Assembly: GCF_014203545.1 (NCBI RefSeq)
Contig: NZ_JACHJG010000008.1
Span: forward strand, 62,001 to 126,000
DNA from: Streptomyces netropsis
GTDB taxonomy: Bacteria; Actinomycetota; Actinomycetes; Streptomycetales; Streptomycetaceae
DNA: 64,000 nucleotides
Reading direction: 5' to 3'
The stretch's first letter is position 1, and each line of letters opens with the position of its first letter. The translations under genes were made by a program, and so were the position numbers. Under the pieces are notes generated by a model. It made no database searches. It saw nothing but the letters and a program-made list of their open reading frames with translations, and was not told the DNA's origin. Positions 1 through 8,283 of this stretch are shown one piece after another.

Positions 1-2
1 CG

Positions 3-389
3 GTGGAACCCTCCTGCGAGGCAGTGAACCCGTGGCACACCACAACCAGCGCACTGGTCCACTTCGCGATCTTCTCTTCCATGGCGCTGCTCAGCGCCGC
101 GGCCAGGGCCGAGCGCCCCGGGATGCCGTTGATCCACCGCTGGGGCCCCTGGATGCTGTCGTGCTCCATGGTGGCCGCGGTGGCCACGGTCGGTCCCCTG
201 TTCGGCGGGCCGGGCTGGCACGGCGTTCCGCAACGGGTGCACCTGACCCTGGTGGGAACATGGTTCGCCCTCCTGGCAGTGGCACTGGTCAGGCTACCGA
301 CCCACCACGAGTCGGCTGACAGGACACCGACAGCCGCGCGCATCCCCCGGCCGACGCAAACGGCCTCCACCAACAGCGCCGTCACCTGA
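3..389 (+). CDS. DUF998-like membrane protein, 5' end outside window
   Basis: This is the C-terminal part of a small integral membrane protein; the reading frame is open to the window edge, so the true start lies outside. Three hydrophobic stretches are visible (about residues 14-33, 47-68 and 80-97), followed by a polar Pro/Thr-rich tail. The pattern G-x-P-Q-R-x-H-L-T before the last helix, with a Trp inside it, resembles the end of DUF998 proteins, whose function is unknown. It is followed by about 150 bp without a gene and then a convergent cupin gene. The family call rests on this partial sequence only. Confidence 0.55.
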   Translation: MEPSCEAVNPWHTTTSALVHFAIFSSMALLSAAARAERPGMPLIHRWGPWMLSCSMVAAVATVGPLFGGPGWHGVPQRVHLTLVGTWFALLAVALVRLPTHHESADRTPTAARIPRPTQTASTNSAVT

Positions 390-535
390 TCACACGTCAC
401 AGCGACACAGACAGGGCCGCGGCACGGCGTGGGCGCCGAGCCGCTCAACCGCACGCGCGAGCCAGGCGAAGCCTGCCCGACACTCAGCGCCTGTACCAGG
501 CATTCCGAGGCACCCAGGCGAGGCGAAACAGTCAC

Positions 536-1093
536 TCACCGGGGCCGCCATTGGTGGTCGGGCAGGAAACGCACGTCGTACCGCTCAGGCACCTCCGCAA
601 ACTTGTGGGGTTCCGGGACGACGGGCTGGTTCGGCAGGCCAAGCCGCTCCGCAGGCGCGCCGAGGTTTTCGAAGAACCGCTCGAAGGTGCCGCCGGGGCC
701 GGCCGCGACGCCGACGACCTGGCTGTGGTGGCGCTCCATGCGGTAGGCGTGCGGGCAGTTCTTGGGTACGAAGCCGAAGTCGCCGGGGGTGAGGAGCTTC
801 TCCTGCTGGTTGCCCTCGGTGTCCTCGACGAACAGCCGCACGGCGCCCTGGGCGATGTAGAACACCTCGTGGGTGTCGGGGTGCAGGTGGGCCGGGATGA
901 GGTCGCCCTTGGGGCCTTCGACGGTGAAGAAGTTGAAGGTGTTCTCGGTCTGCTCGCCGCCGGCGTAGATGGTGATCAGGTCGCCGAACAGGTGGGCGCG
1001 GTCTCCTTCGCCCTTCTCGATGAAGTAGGGCTTGCCCGGCTCGGAGGGTATGTGCGAGGCCCGCCGGTAGCGGGTGGCGTACTCGATGGTCAT
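536..1093 (-). CDS. Cupin quercetin 2,3-dioxygenase-like protein
   Basis: A 185-residue cupin protein. The segment PAHLHPDTHEVFYIAQG supplies the His/Glu metal ligands of cupin motif 1, and a second motif with FGFVPKNCPHAYR follows. Single and double cupins of this type (QdoI-like) open flavonol rings with a bound divalent metal, but many relatives have other substrates, so the substrate is inferred only. The ATG was chosen because AAGGAG sits just upstream; the longer frame would run through the intergenic operator. It is divergent from a MarR gene with a perfect palindrome between them, so induction by an aromatic ligand through that MarR protein is likely. Confidence 0.75.
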   Translation of the reverse strand: MTIEYATRYRRASHIPSEPGKPYFIEKGEGDRAHLFGDLITIYAGGEQTENTFNFFTVEGPKGDLIPAHLHPDTHEVFYIAQGAVRLFVEDTEGNQQEKLLTPGDFGFVPKNCPHAYRMERHHSQVVGVAAGPGGTFERFFENLGAPAERLGLPNQPVVPEPHKFAEVPERYDVRFLPDHQWRPR

Positions 1094-1118
1094 GGTGCTC
1101 CTTGGGTCCGCCTGAAGA

Positions 1119-1137
1119 ATGTCAGGTAGCCTGACAT
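1119..1137. promoter_or_regulatory. Perfect palindrome, probable MarR operator
   Basis: ATGTCAGGTAGCCTGACAT is a perfect 8-3-8 inverted repeat, 25 bp from the cupin start and 38 bp from the MarR start. Size and position fit a MarR-dimer site repressing both divergent promoters. Confidence 0.7.
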
Positions 1138-1175
1138 GTAAGAGTGCTGACAGGCAAGCCGACCGTGAGGGATCC

Positions 1176-1616
1176 ATGCAGTCCACCCGCCGCAACCTCC
1201 CCCAGCTGTTCACTGACGCCCGGCGTTGGTTCGAAGAAGGGCTGCTGGCATCCCTGGAGGCAGCCGGAGCCACACCGGTCTCCCCGACACAGGCGCAGCT
1301 TTTCGCCGTACTGGACGATCACGGCACCACCGTGTCCGAGCTCGCCCGGCGTATGGGCGTCACCCGGCAGACCGCGCACCAGGCCGTGCACGGCCTCGTC
1401 GCCGCCGGATTTCTCGAGCAGGTTCCCGACCCCGCCTCCGCCCGGCAGCGGCTGATCCGGCGCACCGTGGAAGGGGAACGCGCGCACCGCCAGGCCGGCG
1501 CCATCCTCGAACGGCTGGAAGATCAGCTCGCCGAGCGGATCAGCCGAGAGGCGGTCGACGCCTTGCGGGCGGCACTGGAGACGCCGTGGGGCCAGCCCCC
1601 TCCCCCGAACTCATGA
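1176..1616 (+). CDS. MarR family transcriptional regulator
   Basis: A 146-residue winged-helix protein. The recognition region reads VSELARRMGVTRQTAHQAVHGLVAAGFLEQ, followed by the wing with conserved D-P-x-S-A-R-Q-R. The ATG at residue 20 of the longer frame is preferred because GTGAGGGA precedes it and because the longer form would start inside the operator palindrome. MarR proteins bind DNA as dimers and release it on binding phenolic ligands. It is divergent from the cupin dioxygenase gene, so it is probably the autorepressor of that pair. Confidence 0.85.
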   Translation: MQSTRRNLPQLFTDARRWFEEGLLASLEAAGATPVSPTQAQLFAVLDDHGTTVSELARRMGVTRQTAHQAVHGLVAAGFLEQVPDPASARQRLIRRTVEGERAHRQAGAILERLEDQLAERISREAVDALRAALETPWGQPPPPNS

Positions 1617-1828
1617 GGCCGCCACCACGAAGGGGCCGAAAACAGACACCAAGCATGTTCCAGCCGTTCCACCAGGCGTTCGGTCAGGGCGCGGGAGTTC
1701 TGGGGCGCACGCACCGTTCACGGGTGCGCCGGGCGGCTGCGATACAGGCGTGTCGATTCGCGAGTATCGCGCCGGAGCGCGTCTTCTGCCGGGAAACATG
1801 GCTTTCCCCGGTGAAAGGGAAGGTCATC

Positions 1829-3022
1829 ATGGTGATGCTCACTGTACGGACCAGACTCGCCGCGGTGGTCGTGGCAGCCACGATGGCGGCAGCGATCGGG
1901 CTGACGGCGCCCGCAAAGGCGGACGGTGCGCCCGCCGCTCCGGCCACAGGTCACGGACTGACCCAGGCCGCCCTGGACTCCGCCGTCAAGGGCGGCGTTC
2001 CCGGGGCGTTCGGACAGGCCCATGACACGCACGGCACCTGGTACGGATCCAGCGGGGTCTCCGACCTCACCACACGGCGCCCGCCCCTGCCCCCGGACCG
2101 CTTCCGGGCCGGCAGCATCTCCAAGACACTCATCGCCACCGTCGTCCTCCAGCTGGAAGCCGAGGGCAGGCTCAGCATCGACGACACCGTGGAGAAGTGG
2201 CTGCCGGGCGTGGTCCGCGGCCACGGCCACGACGGGAGCAAGATCACCCTCCGTAGGCTCCTCAACCACACCAGCGGCGTCTACGACTACACCGAGGACC
2301 CCGGCCTGCACTTGCTCGGAACGGACTTCCTGGCCCACCGCTACGACACCTGGACCCCCGAGCAGCTGGTAGCCCTCGCCATGAAGCACCGGCCGAACTT
2401 CGAGCCGGGAGCCGGCTGGAGCTACAGCACCACGGCCTTCACCCTCGCCGCGATGGTCATCGAGCGGGCCACAGGACACACCTATGCCTCCGAGGCCAAG
2501 CGGCGGATCTTCACACCACTCGGACTGCACGCGAGCACCCTCCCCGGCACCTACCCCAGGATCCCGGCGCCCAGCGGACGGATGTACACCGTCTTCTCCA
2601 ACGACCCGGAACACCGGGTGCACGACATCACCGAGTTCAACCCTTCCTGGGCCTGGTCCGCGGGCGAGCTCATCTCCAGCACCTCCGACCTCAACCGCTT
2701 CTTCACCGCGCTCCTGGGCGGGAAGCTGCTCCCCCGGGCCCAGCTCAAGGAGATGACCACCACGGTCCCGTCACCGAATTTCCCTTGGGGGCAAGAAGCC
2801 GGCCTGGGCATCTTCCGCCTCACCCTGCCCTGCGGCACGGAACTCTGGGGTCACACAGGATTTCTGCCCGGCTCACAGAGCATCGCCTACACCACGCGGG
2901 ACGGACAGCACGGTCTGGTGTACAACTTCAACACCGACTGGGCGGGCGAGACGGACGCCGCCGCGTACGTATTCCTCGCGGAATACTGCGGCACGACCCC
3001 ACCACTGACAACGCACCCCTGA
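1829..3022 (+). CDS. Secreted serine hydrolase, D-Ala-D-Ala carboxypeptidase / class C beta-lactamase fold
   Basis: A 397-residue exported enzyme with an N-terminal signal peptide (about residues 1-33, ending AKA-DG). The penicillin-binding-protein motifs are visible: SxxK at S96-I-S-K99, the YxN position as Y199-S-T (Asn replaced by Thr), and HTG at H342. GAAAGGGAAGG lies 6 bp before the chosen ATG. Family members hydrolyse D-Ala peptides, esters or beta-lactams. Class A, C and PBP-type relatives cannot be told apart by eye. The gene appears to stand alone. A second member of the family occurs near position 58.7 kb in this window. Confidence 0.85.
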   Translation: MVMLTVRTRLAAVVVAATMAAAIGLTAPAKADGAPAAPATGHGLTQAALDSAVKGGVPGAFGQAHDTHGTWYGSSGVSDLTTRRPPLPPDRFRAGSISKTLIATVVLQLEAEGRLSIDDTVEKWLPGVVRGHGHDGSKITLRRLLNHTSGVYDYTEDPGLHLLGTDFLAHRYDTWTPEQLVALAMKHRPNFEPGAGWSYSTTAFTLAAMVIERATGHTYASEAKRRIFTPLGLHASTLPGTYPRIPAPSGRMYTVFSNDPEHRVHDITEFNPSWAWSAGELISSTSDLNRFFTALLGGKLLPRAQLKEMTTTVPSPNFPWGQEAGLGIFRLTLPCGTELWGHTGFLPGSQSIAYTTRDGQHGLVYNFNTDWAGETDAAAYVFLAEYCGTTPPLTTHP

Positions 3023-3219
3023 AGGCCGTCATCTGTTCACGGCGGGGGGACCGGATGCCAGGGCGGCCCTGTTGTTCCACCACCCGACATGAGCCGCCCA
3101 GCTCGCCGGGACTTTCACCGCGATGATGCTCATGGCTCAGCAGGCCGGGAATCGCCAACGGATCTAGGCTGGAGACGCTTGGGCGACGAAGCCCGGTTCA
3201 CCTCGATGCCGGAGGTCCC

Positions 3220-3675
3220 ATGGCGGTACGGCACCAATTGATCGAGCGGAGCCCGGAGGCGGTCTGGGCTGTCCTTGCCGATGGTTCCCGCTACGGCGAA
3301 TGGGTCGTCGGAACCGCCAGGTCAGCCCCCGCTCAGGGCACCTGGCCTGAGCTCGGCTCCGCCATCGAATACACCATCCGGCTCGGCCCGTGGACAGCCT
3401 CCGGCCACACTTACGTACGCCGCTGCGAACCGCCTCACACACTCGAACTCGAAGTGGACAGCGGCCCGCTGGGAACCGCCAGGATCGCCATCCAGATCCA
3501 GCCGTGGGACCGTCACAGCCTCCTCATCATGGACGAACATCCCCTGCGCGGAACAGGCGCGCGACTTCACAACACCGCTCTCGACGCCGTAGTGCAACTG
3601 CGCCACCGCCGCATGCTCGGCAACCTGGCCGGCGTGGTGGAGCACTCCCCCAGGCAACCCGGCGAAGCGGCCTGA
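3220..3675 (+). CDS. SRPBCC / START-like protein
   Basis: A 151-residue protein with the N-terminal pattern of polyketide cyclase/dehydrase-like SRPBCC proteins: a beta strand, then I-E-R-S-P-E-A-V-W-A-V-L-A-D and S-x-Y-x-E-W-V-V-G-T. This fold forms a deep hydrophobic cavity that binds lipids or aromatic compounds. GGAGGTCCC precedes the ATG. There is no signal peptide, so it is probably cytoplasmic. Its neighbours (serine hydrolase upstream, unknown gene convergent) do not indicate a substrate. Confidence 0.7.
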   Translation: MAVRHQLIERSPEAVWAVLADGSRYGEWVVGTARSAPAQGTWPELGSAIEYTIRLGPWTASGHTYVRRCEPPHTLELEVDSGPLGTARIAIQIQPWDRHSLLIMDEHPLRGTGARLHNTALDAVVQLRHRRMLGNLAGVVEHSPRQPGEAA

Positions 3676-3730
3676 GCAGCAGCGAACCTACCCGGCCGGA
3701 CTCGGCATCCGTTGGCCTCAAAGAGGCGGC

Positions 3731-4222
3731 CTAACTGTTCAGTTCCTCCGGGGCGGACAGCAGTGCGTCCAAGGCCGTGCGGACCCCGGCGATTCGGTGT
3801 TTCCACTCCTCGCTTCGCAAAGTGGCCGTGTCCCACTCGACAACCGGCTCGGTGCCACTCACGCAGTAGCCGTAGACCTGACGGGCCACCTCGTCGGTGA
3901 GGAGCTCGTCGTAGTGGAACGACCCCTCGGACGCCGCCCAGGCCACAGCCCAAGTGCCCTCACAGACCCGCCGGAGGGCCGCTCGCGTGTACGCGCGCAA
4001 GTCGAGCGAGGTGTCATCGAAGTCGAGGTCATACGACACCAGACCGAGTCGCTCGATGGCCTCCGGCAGATCCGTCAACGGAAACGGCAGCTCGGCGTCG
4101 GGAACGAGCCCGGCGAGGCGGAATGACTCTTCCGGGAGCGGTGTGTTGCCGGCGCCGACGACGAATACATTCACCGAGGCCGGACCACGCCAGCAGAGAA
4201 ACTCCTGTACCTCGCCCGACAT
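3731..4222 (-). CDS. Hypothetical acidic protein
   Basis: A 163-residue acidic protein with no signal peptide, membrane segment or family motif that I recognise. It is rich in Glu, Asp and Trp, with the central stretch LGLVSYDLDFDDTSLDLRAY. The chosen ATG is preceded at about 10 bp by GGAGAG; an in-frame ATG eight codons upstream is also possible. It lies in the same orientation as the next gene upstream, about 180 bp away. Small acidic proteins of this look are often immunity or SMI1/KNR4-like proteins, but nothing in the sequence proves that. Confidence 0.6.
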   Translation of the reverse strand: MSGEVQEFLCWRGPASVNVFVVGAGNTPLPEESFRLAGLVPDAELPFPLTDLPEAIERLGLVSYDLDFDDTSLDLRAYTRAALRRVCEGTWAVAWAASEGSFHYDELLTDEVARQVYGYCVSGTEPVVEWDTATLRSEEWKHRIAGVRTALDALLSAPEELNS

Positions 4223-4404
4223 CCCTATCTCTCTCCGTACGTTCATGACCATCTCGGACGTAGGTGTCGCGACTCCATCCGGGGCCGCTCCAGAGCCTGC
4301 CTTGCGACGCGGTATCAGACGCTGCGGGCGCCACCGGCCTGATCCGAAGGAGCGCCCCAGGCGGGTGCTGGACCGGCGGCCGTCACCGAACCCCGCGAGA
4401 GTGG

Positions 4405-4962
4405 CTACCCGACCCGCGCCCTACGCCACTCCACTTCGTCAGCGGTCACCGGGGCCTGGATGCTGTACACGTCACCGACCCGCAGATCGTCCGGTGTGCT
4501 GTACTCGCCGTGGGTGCCGATGACGGAGACTGCCACCTGGGAATCGGGCTGCCAGAACGTCCGGTAGTACGGTGCGTTCGCCGGGTCCGGGATCTCCAGC
4601 AGGGGGATGCCGCGGTGCTCCAGCAGGCGCTGCAGCTTCGCGAACCGCAGTCTGGGGGTGAATCGCCCGTACCGGACGCGAAGCGTGTCGTTGGTAAGCG
4701 CGAGAGTACGGCCCCGGTGGGCGAGTCTGTGCACCTGCAAGGTGAAGTGGTGACCCGACCAGGGGTGGTCGGCGGACGCGCGGTCCCAGAAGAACTCGGC
4801 CAGGCCGTAGTCACGGCACATAGTGCAGTCGCCGAAGACGTTCCCGCCGAAGTTCGACCCCAGGACCTCGGTGACGCGGTCGGGAGAGTCCGTCGGGCGC
4901 AAGCCGAGCACGGTGCCGGTGGTGACGACGTCCACGTAGAACGCCAGGGAGTACGGGGTCAA
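4405..4962 (-). CDS. Hypothetical protein, TTG start
   Basis: A 185-residue protein of unknown family. A TTG preceded by GAGGAACAG is the only usable start before an upstream stop. The sequence has two Cys (D-C-T-M-C), a central basic region and a C-terminal R-V-G-D-V-Y-S-I-Q segment. There is no signal peptide. It lies upstream of another small acidic unknown in the same orientation. Coding is supported by strong third-position GC and by the lack of a better overlapping frame. Confidence 0.55.
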   Translation of the reverse strand: MTPYSLAFYVDVVTTGTVLGLRPTDSPDRVTEVLGSNFGGNVFGDCTMCRDYGLAEFFWDRASADHPWSGHHFTLQVHRLAHRGRTLALTNDTLRVRYGRFTPRLRFAKLQRLLEHRGIPLLEIPDPANAPYYRTFWQPDSQVAVSVIGTHGEYSTPDDLRVGDVYSIQAPVTADEVEWRRARVG

Positions 4963-5289
4963 CTGCTGTTCCTCGATGATGCGGTTCCGTCGAATGCGGT
5001 GTACGAGGGCTTGCCCACGGAGGGGCGTACACCCCCTGGGCCCGCCTGAGCACCTTCAGTGCCTGCCGCGAGGCCTGGGACTCGATGCCCTGGTGCCAGC
5101 GGTCCCGGTCGGCCCGGCGTGAACTCCACTCCGGCTCGATGCCACCGTCCCCGCTCCCGACGACTCCAGGATCGGCTCCCCTGCGTCGCCAGCTTGCTCG
5201 CGTCATGTCGGCTCATCGCGGCCGGCGAACGGCCACTTCCCGGAGGCGACTCGGCGGCGATTGTCAGTGGCCCCGGCAAGGATGCTGCC
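4963..5289. other. Intergenic region between divergent genes
   Basis: 327 bp between a leftward unknown gene and the rightward YunG-like gene. I see no ORF with coding character and no clear inverted repeat; promoters for both genes are presumably here. Confidence 0.5.
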
Positions 5290-5709
5290 ATGACAACTTT
5301 GCTACTTGCCGACATCGAGCACGCCGTCCGCAACAGTTGGAGCGCCGACACGTGCACCCCGGAATTCCGGTCGCGCTGGAGCCCGGACAACCCGGCCCGG
5401 GACCAGTGCGGTGTGACCGCCATGGTCCTCAACGACCTTCTGGGCGGTGACCTGATCCGCGGAGAAGTCCATGTCAACGGCAAGCGTACGGACTACCACT
5501 GGTGGAACCGCTTGGGCATGGGAGTTGAGATCGACCTCACCCGAGAGCAGTTCGGGACCGAAGAGATCGTCACCGGGGGCATCGTCATCCTCCGTCCGCC
5601 GGTGACCGAGTGGCGTCGGCTCCGTGAGGAGTACGAGCTTCTCCGCGACCGTGTCGCGGAGAAGCTCGACCGGCGACGGACGGCGGGGGCTGCGGCCGCT
5701 GCTCTGTAG
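5290..5709 (+). CDS. YunG-family protein
   Basis: A 139-residue cytoplasmic protein. The segments NPARDQCGVTAMVLNDLLGG, H-W-W-N-R-L and EIDLTREQF match the conserved Cys- and Trp-centred blocks of YunG-type proteins, a small family known from Bacillus and actinomycetes with no established activity. The Q-C-G-V-T block resembles the nucleophile turn of papain-like folds, which is inference only. The last 35 residues form a charged, Ala-rich helix. The start ATG has only a weak upstream purine run. It ends 50 bp before a C-rich hairpin. Confidence 0.65.
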   Translation: MTTLLLADIEHAVRNSWSADTCTPEFRSRWSPDNPARDQCGVTAMVLNDLLGGDLIRGEVHVNGKRTDYHWWNRLGMGVEIDLTREQFGTEEIVTGGIVILRPPVTEWRRLREEYELLRDRVAEKLDRRRTAGAAAAAL

Positions 5710-5729
5710 CCGGTGTCCCGGGAAACCCT

Positions 5730-5758
5730 CCCCCTCCTCCCCCATTCGGCGGAGGGGG
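5730..5758. terminator. GC-rich hairpin after YunG-like gene
   Basis: CCCCCTCC pairs with GGAGGGGG across a 13-base loop, 20 bp after the stop codon. There is no U tract, as is usual for Streptomyces terminators. Confidence 0.4.
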
Positions 5759-5802
5759 GACGGGCCCTCAGGCCGAGGTGCGGCGGTGCCCCCGTGACGA
5801 TC

Positions 5803-6357
5803 ATGGATCACATGCTGAGAGTAAACGCACTGCCTGGTGTGCCGCGCTGGGCCGCCCTCGCCGCCTACGCCGTACCGCTGGTCACTCTGCCGTCGGGCTT
5901 GTGGCGGATCGCCCTGGTCGCCGGGCTCCCGGTAGCCGGAGAGCCCGTCCGGACCGGCTGGGGTGTGGTGTACGTCCTCTCGCTGACCGTCGTCTCCGAG
6001 GTGCTTGCCCTGCTGACACTCAGCCTGGTGCAGCGGTGGGGCGAGGTCGTGCCGCGCTGGATTCCGCTGCTCGGCGGCCGTACAGTGCGCCCACTCGCCG
6101 CCGCGATCCCGGCACTGCTGGGTGCGGTCGCGCTGTTCGGCCTGTGCGGCTGGGTCGGTTACCTGCAGTCTTCGAACCTGGCGGCGGGCAGCATCACCGA
6201 CTCGGCGGCCCAGGAGGCGCTCCTCGTTGCCTGTTACGCCCCTCTGCTCGCCTGGGCACCGCTTTTGGCGGTGGCAGCCATCGCGTACTACCGGCGTAGG
6301 ACGACCGTCCTCCCGTACAGGCACGAGAGCCCGCCTGCCCTTGAGTGCTCCGGTTGA
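5803..6357 (+). CDS. Four-helix integral membrane protein of unknown function
   Basis: A 184-residue membrane protein with hydrophobic helices near residues 14-32, 45-66, 85-105 and 135-157. A charged loop with P-R-W-I-P-L-L-G-G-R-x-V lies between helices 2 and 3, and the tail is basic. The loop motif is common in uncharacterised actinobacterial membrane proteins. The start is uncertain: the ATG used has no strong ribosome site, and a GTG three codons upstream lies 13 bp after GAGGTG. No operon partner is evident. Confidence 0.65.
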   Translation: MDHMLRVNALPGVPRWAALAAYAVPLVTLPSGLWRIALVAGLPVAGEPVRTGWGVVYVLSLTVVSEVLALLTLSLVQRWGEVVPRWIPLLGGRTVRPLAAAIPALLGAVALFGLCGWVGYLQSSNLAAGSITDSAAQEALLVACYAPLLAWAPLLAVAAIAYYRRRTTVLPYRHESPPALECSG

Positions 6358-6614
6358 CGAAGCCTGTCATATGAAGTGCTCCGTCACACCACAACGGCGA
6401 AAAAGCGGGGCCGATCGGTGGGCCGGCGCGAAGCGGGTAGCCGGAGCACCGGGCAGGGAAAGCTCGCAGCTTGGAGCATGATTCTGGTCCTGGGCCGGGG
6501 ACGAGGCAGCCCGATCCGACGGGGCAACGCATACCGTTCGGCTGAGTTTCGTTCGGCGGGGAACGTCGTTGTCCGTATCGACAGCCCATTTTCTCGTCAC
6601 CTCAAGGAGCCGTA

Positions 6615-6929
6615 ATGCGTCTGTTCCGCGTCGGAGTCGCCACCCTCGGGGGGCTTGCGCTCTCCGCTTCACTGGCCACCACCTCGGCGGTTGCCGCAGG
6701 TGGCCATTTCATCTGGGAGGGACCCAAGGGAAAGATCTACTCGGTCCAGAACCCCCCGGACCACAAGTGCCTCGACATGGGACAAGGGGCCCGGGCTCCT
6801 CACAACGAGACCAAGAAGGCGCTTGTCGTGTACTCGAGCAAGAAGTGCAAGGGCGCGGCGACGCGCCTGGCGCCGGGTCAGCACGCGGCGCGGAACCTGG
6901 CGTTCTCCAGCGTGATCTTCAACCCGTAA
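6615..6929 (+). CDS. Small secreted protein
   Basis: A 104-residue protein with a clear signal peptide (residues 1-28, basic MRLFR then a hydrophobic core ending A-V-A-A). The mature part of about 76 residues contains two Cys and many Lys, with C-L-D-M-G-Q-G and S-S-K-K-C-K-G-A, so one disulfide is likely. A strong AAGGAG precedes the ATG. Many Streptomyces encode such small secreted basic proteins with no known function. A strong hairpin about 125 bp downstream probably ends the transcript. Confidence 0.7.
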   Translation: MRLFRVGVATLGGLALSASLATTSAVAAGGHFIWEGPKGKIYSVQNPPDHKCLDMGQGARAPHNETKKALVVYSSKKCKGAATRLAPGQHAARNLAFSSVIFNP

Positions 6930-7016
6930 CGCTTCCGTTCGCGTTTCCTCACGCGTGACCGTTCCGCGGACGGGGTCCTTCCCGAGTAGCCCAAAAGCCG
7001 CCACGGGATGACGCGG

Positions 7017-7040
7017 CATCCCCCGGACAGTGAGGGGATG
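7017..7040. terminator. First of two hairpins
   Basis: CATCCCC pairs with GGGGATG across 10 bases. It directly precedes a much stronger hairpin. Confidence 0.4.
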
Positions 7041-7054
7041 GGCGGTGACATCAT

Positions 7055-7089
7055 CCTTCCTCTCCCGGTCGATGACCGGGAGAGGAAGG
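7055..7089. terminator. Strong 16-bp perfect hairpin
   Basis: CCTTCCTCTCCCGGTC pairs perfectly with GACCGGGAGAGGAAGG around a 3-base loop. It lies between converging genes and probably terminates transcription in both directions. The 190 bp from here to the next gene hold no feature I can see. Confidence 0.7.
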
Positions 7090-7283
7090 GCCGTCGGGCA
7101 CAGGCGTTCCTGCGGGCACAGAAGCCGACTCGGGGATGGCGACATCGAGCTGGACCGGCATCCGGGAACGGACGAGTGCACCATCGGGCGTGAGAACGTC
7201 GCCAGGGTGCGGGGCCCGCTCGACCGGTTAGGCCAGGTGGCCGATCAAGGCCGGTCTGGACGAGGCGGCCCGCCTGCTGCGGG

Positions 7284-7631
7284 TCAGCGCACACTCCATG
7301 CGCTCACCCCGGACAGCGGCACCCGGAAGAACTCGCCCAGTGCGGTGGGAAGGCTGCTGGCGCCGGAGATCAGCTGGCAGCCCTGCAAGTGGAGGAATTC
7401 CGGCGGATACGCCAGGGGCTCCGCCGCCTCCCGTACGAAGTCCTCGGCGAAGCGTTCGTCGGGCAGAGTGGCATCGCCGAGCCGGTCGGCGATCTGCGTC
7501 GCCCAGTGCCGGTGCGCCGCGAGGCGACCAGTGATCACCACTCCCTCCGCCACGATCGTGATGCGCGGACCACCGCCTTCCATCTCGGTACGGTTGATCA
7601 AATCGATGAGTAGTTCGTCTCGTATGGCCAT
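7284..7631 (-). CDS. GvpU-like small protein
   Basis: A 115-residue protein. The arrangement ITIVAEGVVITGRL early and EFLHLQGCQLISG...EFFRVPLSGVSAWSVR at the end resembles GvpU accessory proteins, which carry a V-x-G-x-L strand followed by a Y-I-H-L...W-R-G-x-L-x-x-V-x-G block. GvpU is found with gas-vesicle clusters, but no other gvp gene is in this window, and isolated relatives are common in Streptomyces with no assigned role. The ATG was chosen at the start of conservation; the ribosome site is weak. It is divergent from a truncated methyltransferase. Confidence 0.5.
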   Translation of the reverse strand: MAIRDELLIDLINRTEMEGGGPRITIVAEGVVITGRLAAHRHWATQIADRLGDATLPDERFAEDFVREAAEPLAYPPEFLHLQGCQLISGASSLPTALGEFFRVPLSGVSAWSVR

Positions 7632-7788
7632 GCCCGAAACTCTATTGATCACCGCGATGGGGCAGACATGAAGGGCGACGGGGCGGACTCGGCCCTGAAA
7701 ACGACCGGCTACGCGCTGACACGATGCCGGCATGCCGCCCCGTCCGTCTGCGGATGAATGAACTACGGCTGTTTGCGGGCCTTCGACG

Positions 7789-8217
7789 TTGAAGGAGATG
7801 CGGCGCGTGGCGCGCGGCCCGGTGATCGTTCTGACCTGCGATCCGGATCTGGTGCGGGATTTCTGGCTGTACGCGTACGCGCCGCTGGTCCTGGACACCG
7901 AGGCCAGGCGCTACCCCGCTCTGAGCGACATCACCGATGCTCTGGGCGGACGGGCGACGGTGGAGCGCGTCGCGATCCCTGCCGACTGCCCCGACGGCTT
8001 CAACGAGGCGTATTACGCGCGTCCTGAACGACTGCTGGACCCCGGTGCGCGCCAAGCGTGTTCGGCCTGGAGCTTCGTGGAACCAGTCGTGCAGGAGCAG
8101 TACATCGACCGGCTCCGCCACGACCTCGACACCGGGCTCTGGGACGAACGCTACGGAGCCCTCCGGCAGCAGCCCAGTCTGCACGGATCCCTCGTCCTCG
8201 TCCGTGCCGTCCCCTGA
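7789..8217 (+). pseudogene. SAM-dependent methyltransferase, N-terminus missing
   Basis: The 142-residue frame begins at the conserved L-K-E-M-R-R-V-A-R-G-P block and continues with V-L-T-C-D-P-D...FWLYAYAP, which is typical of the middle of class I methyltransferases. The Rossmann N-terminal half with the SAM-binding glycine motif is absent. An in-frame TGA lies 27 bp upstream of the TTG where the frame can begin. The rest of the C-terminal half is intact. It probably derives from a deletion that also brought the divergent GvpU-like gene close. Confidence 0.65.
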
Positions 8218-8283
8218 TACTGCCTGCTACCGGCCCACCCCGCCGGGTGTCTCAGCTGCCCTTCCCAGGCCGAGGCGGCACAC

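Noticed and set aside
1226..1828. N-terminal extension of the serine hydrolase
   Set aside because: It overlaps the MarR gene in another frame and places about 200 residues before the signal peptide. A strong ribosome site precedes the ATG at 1829.
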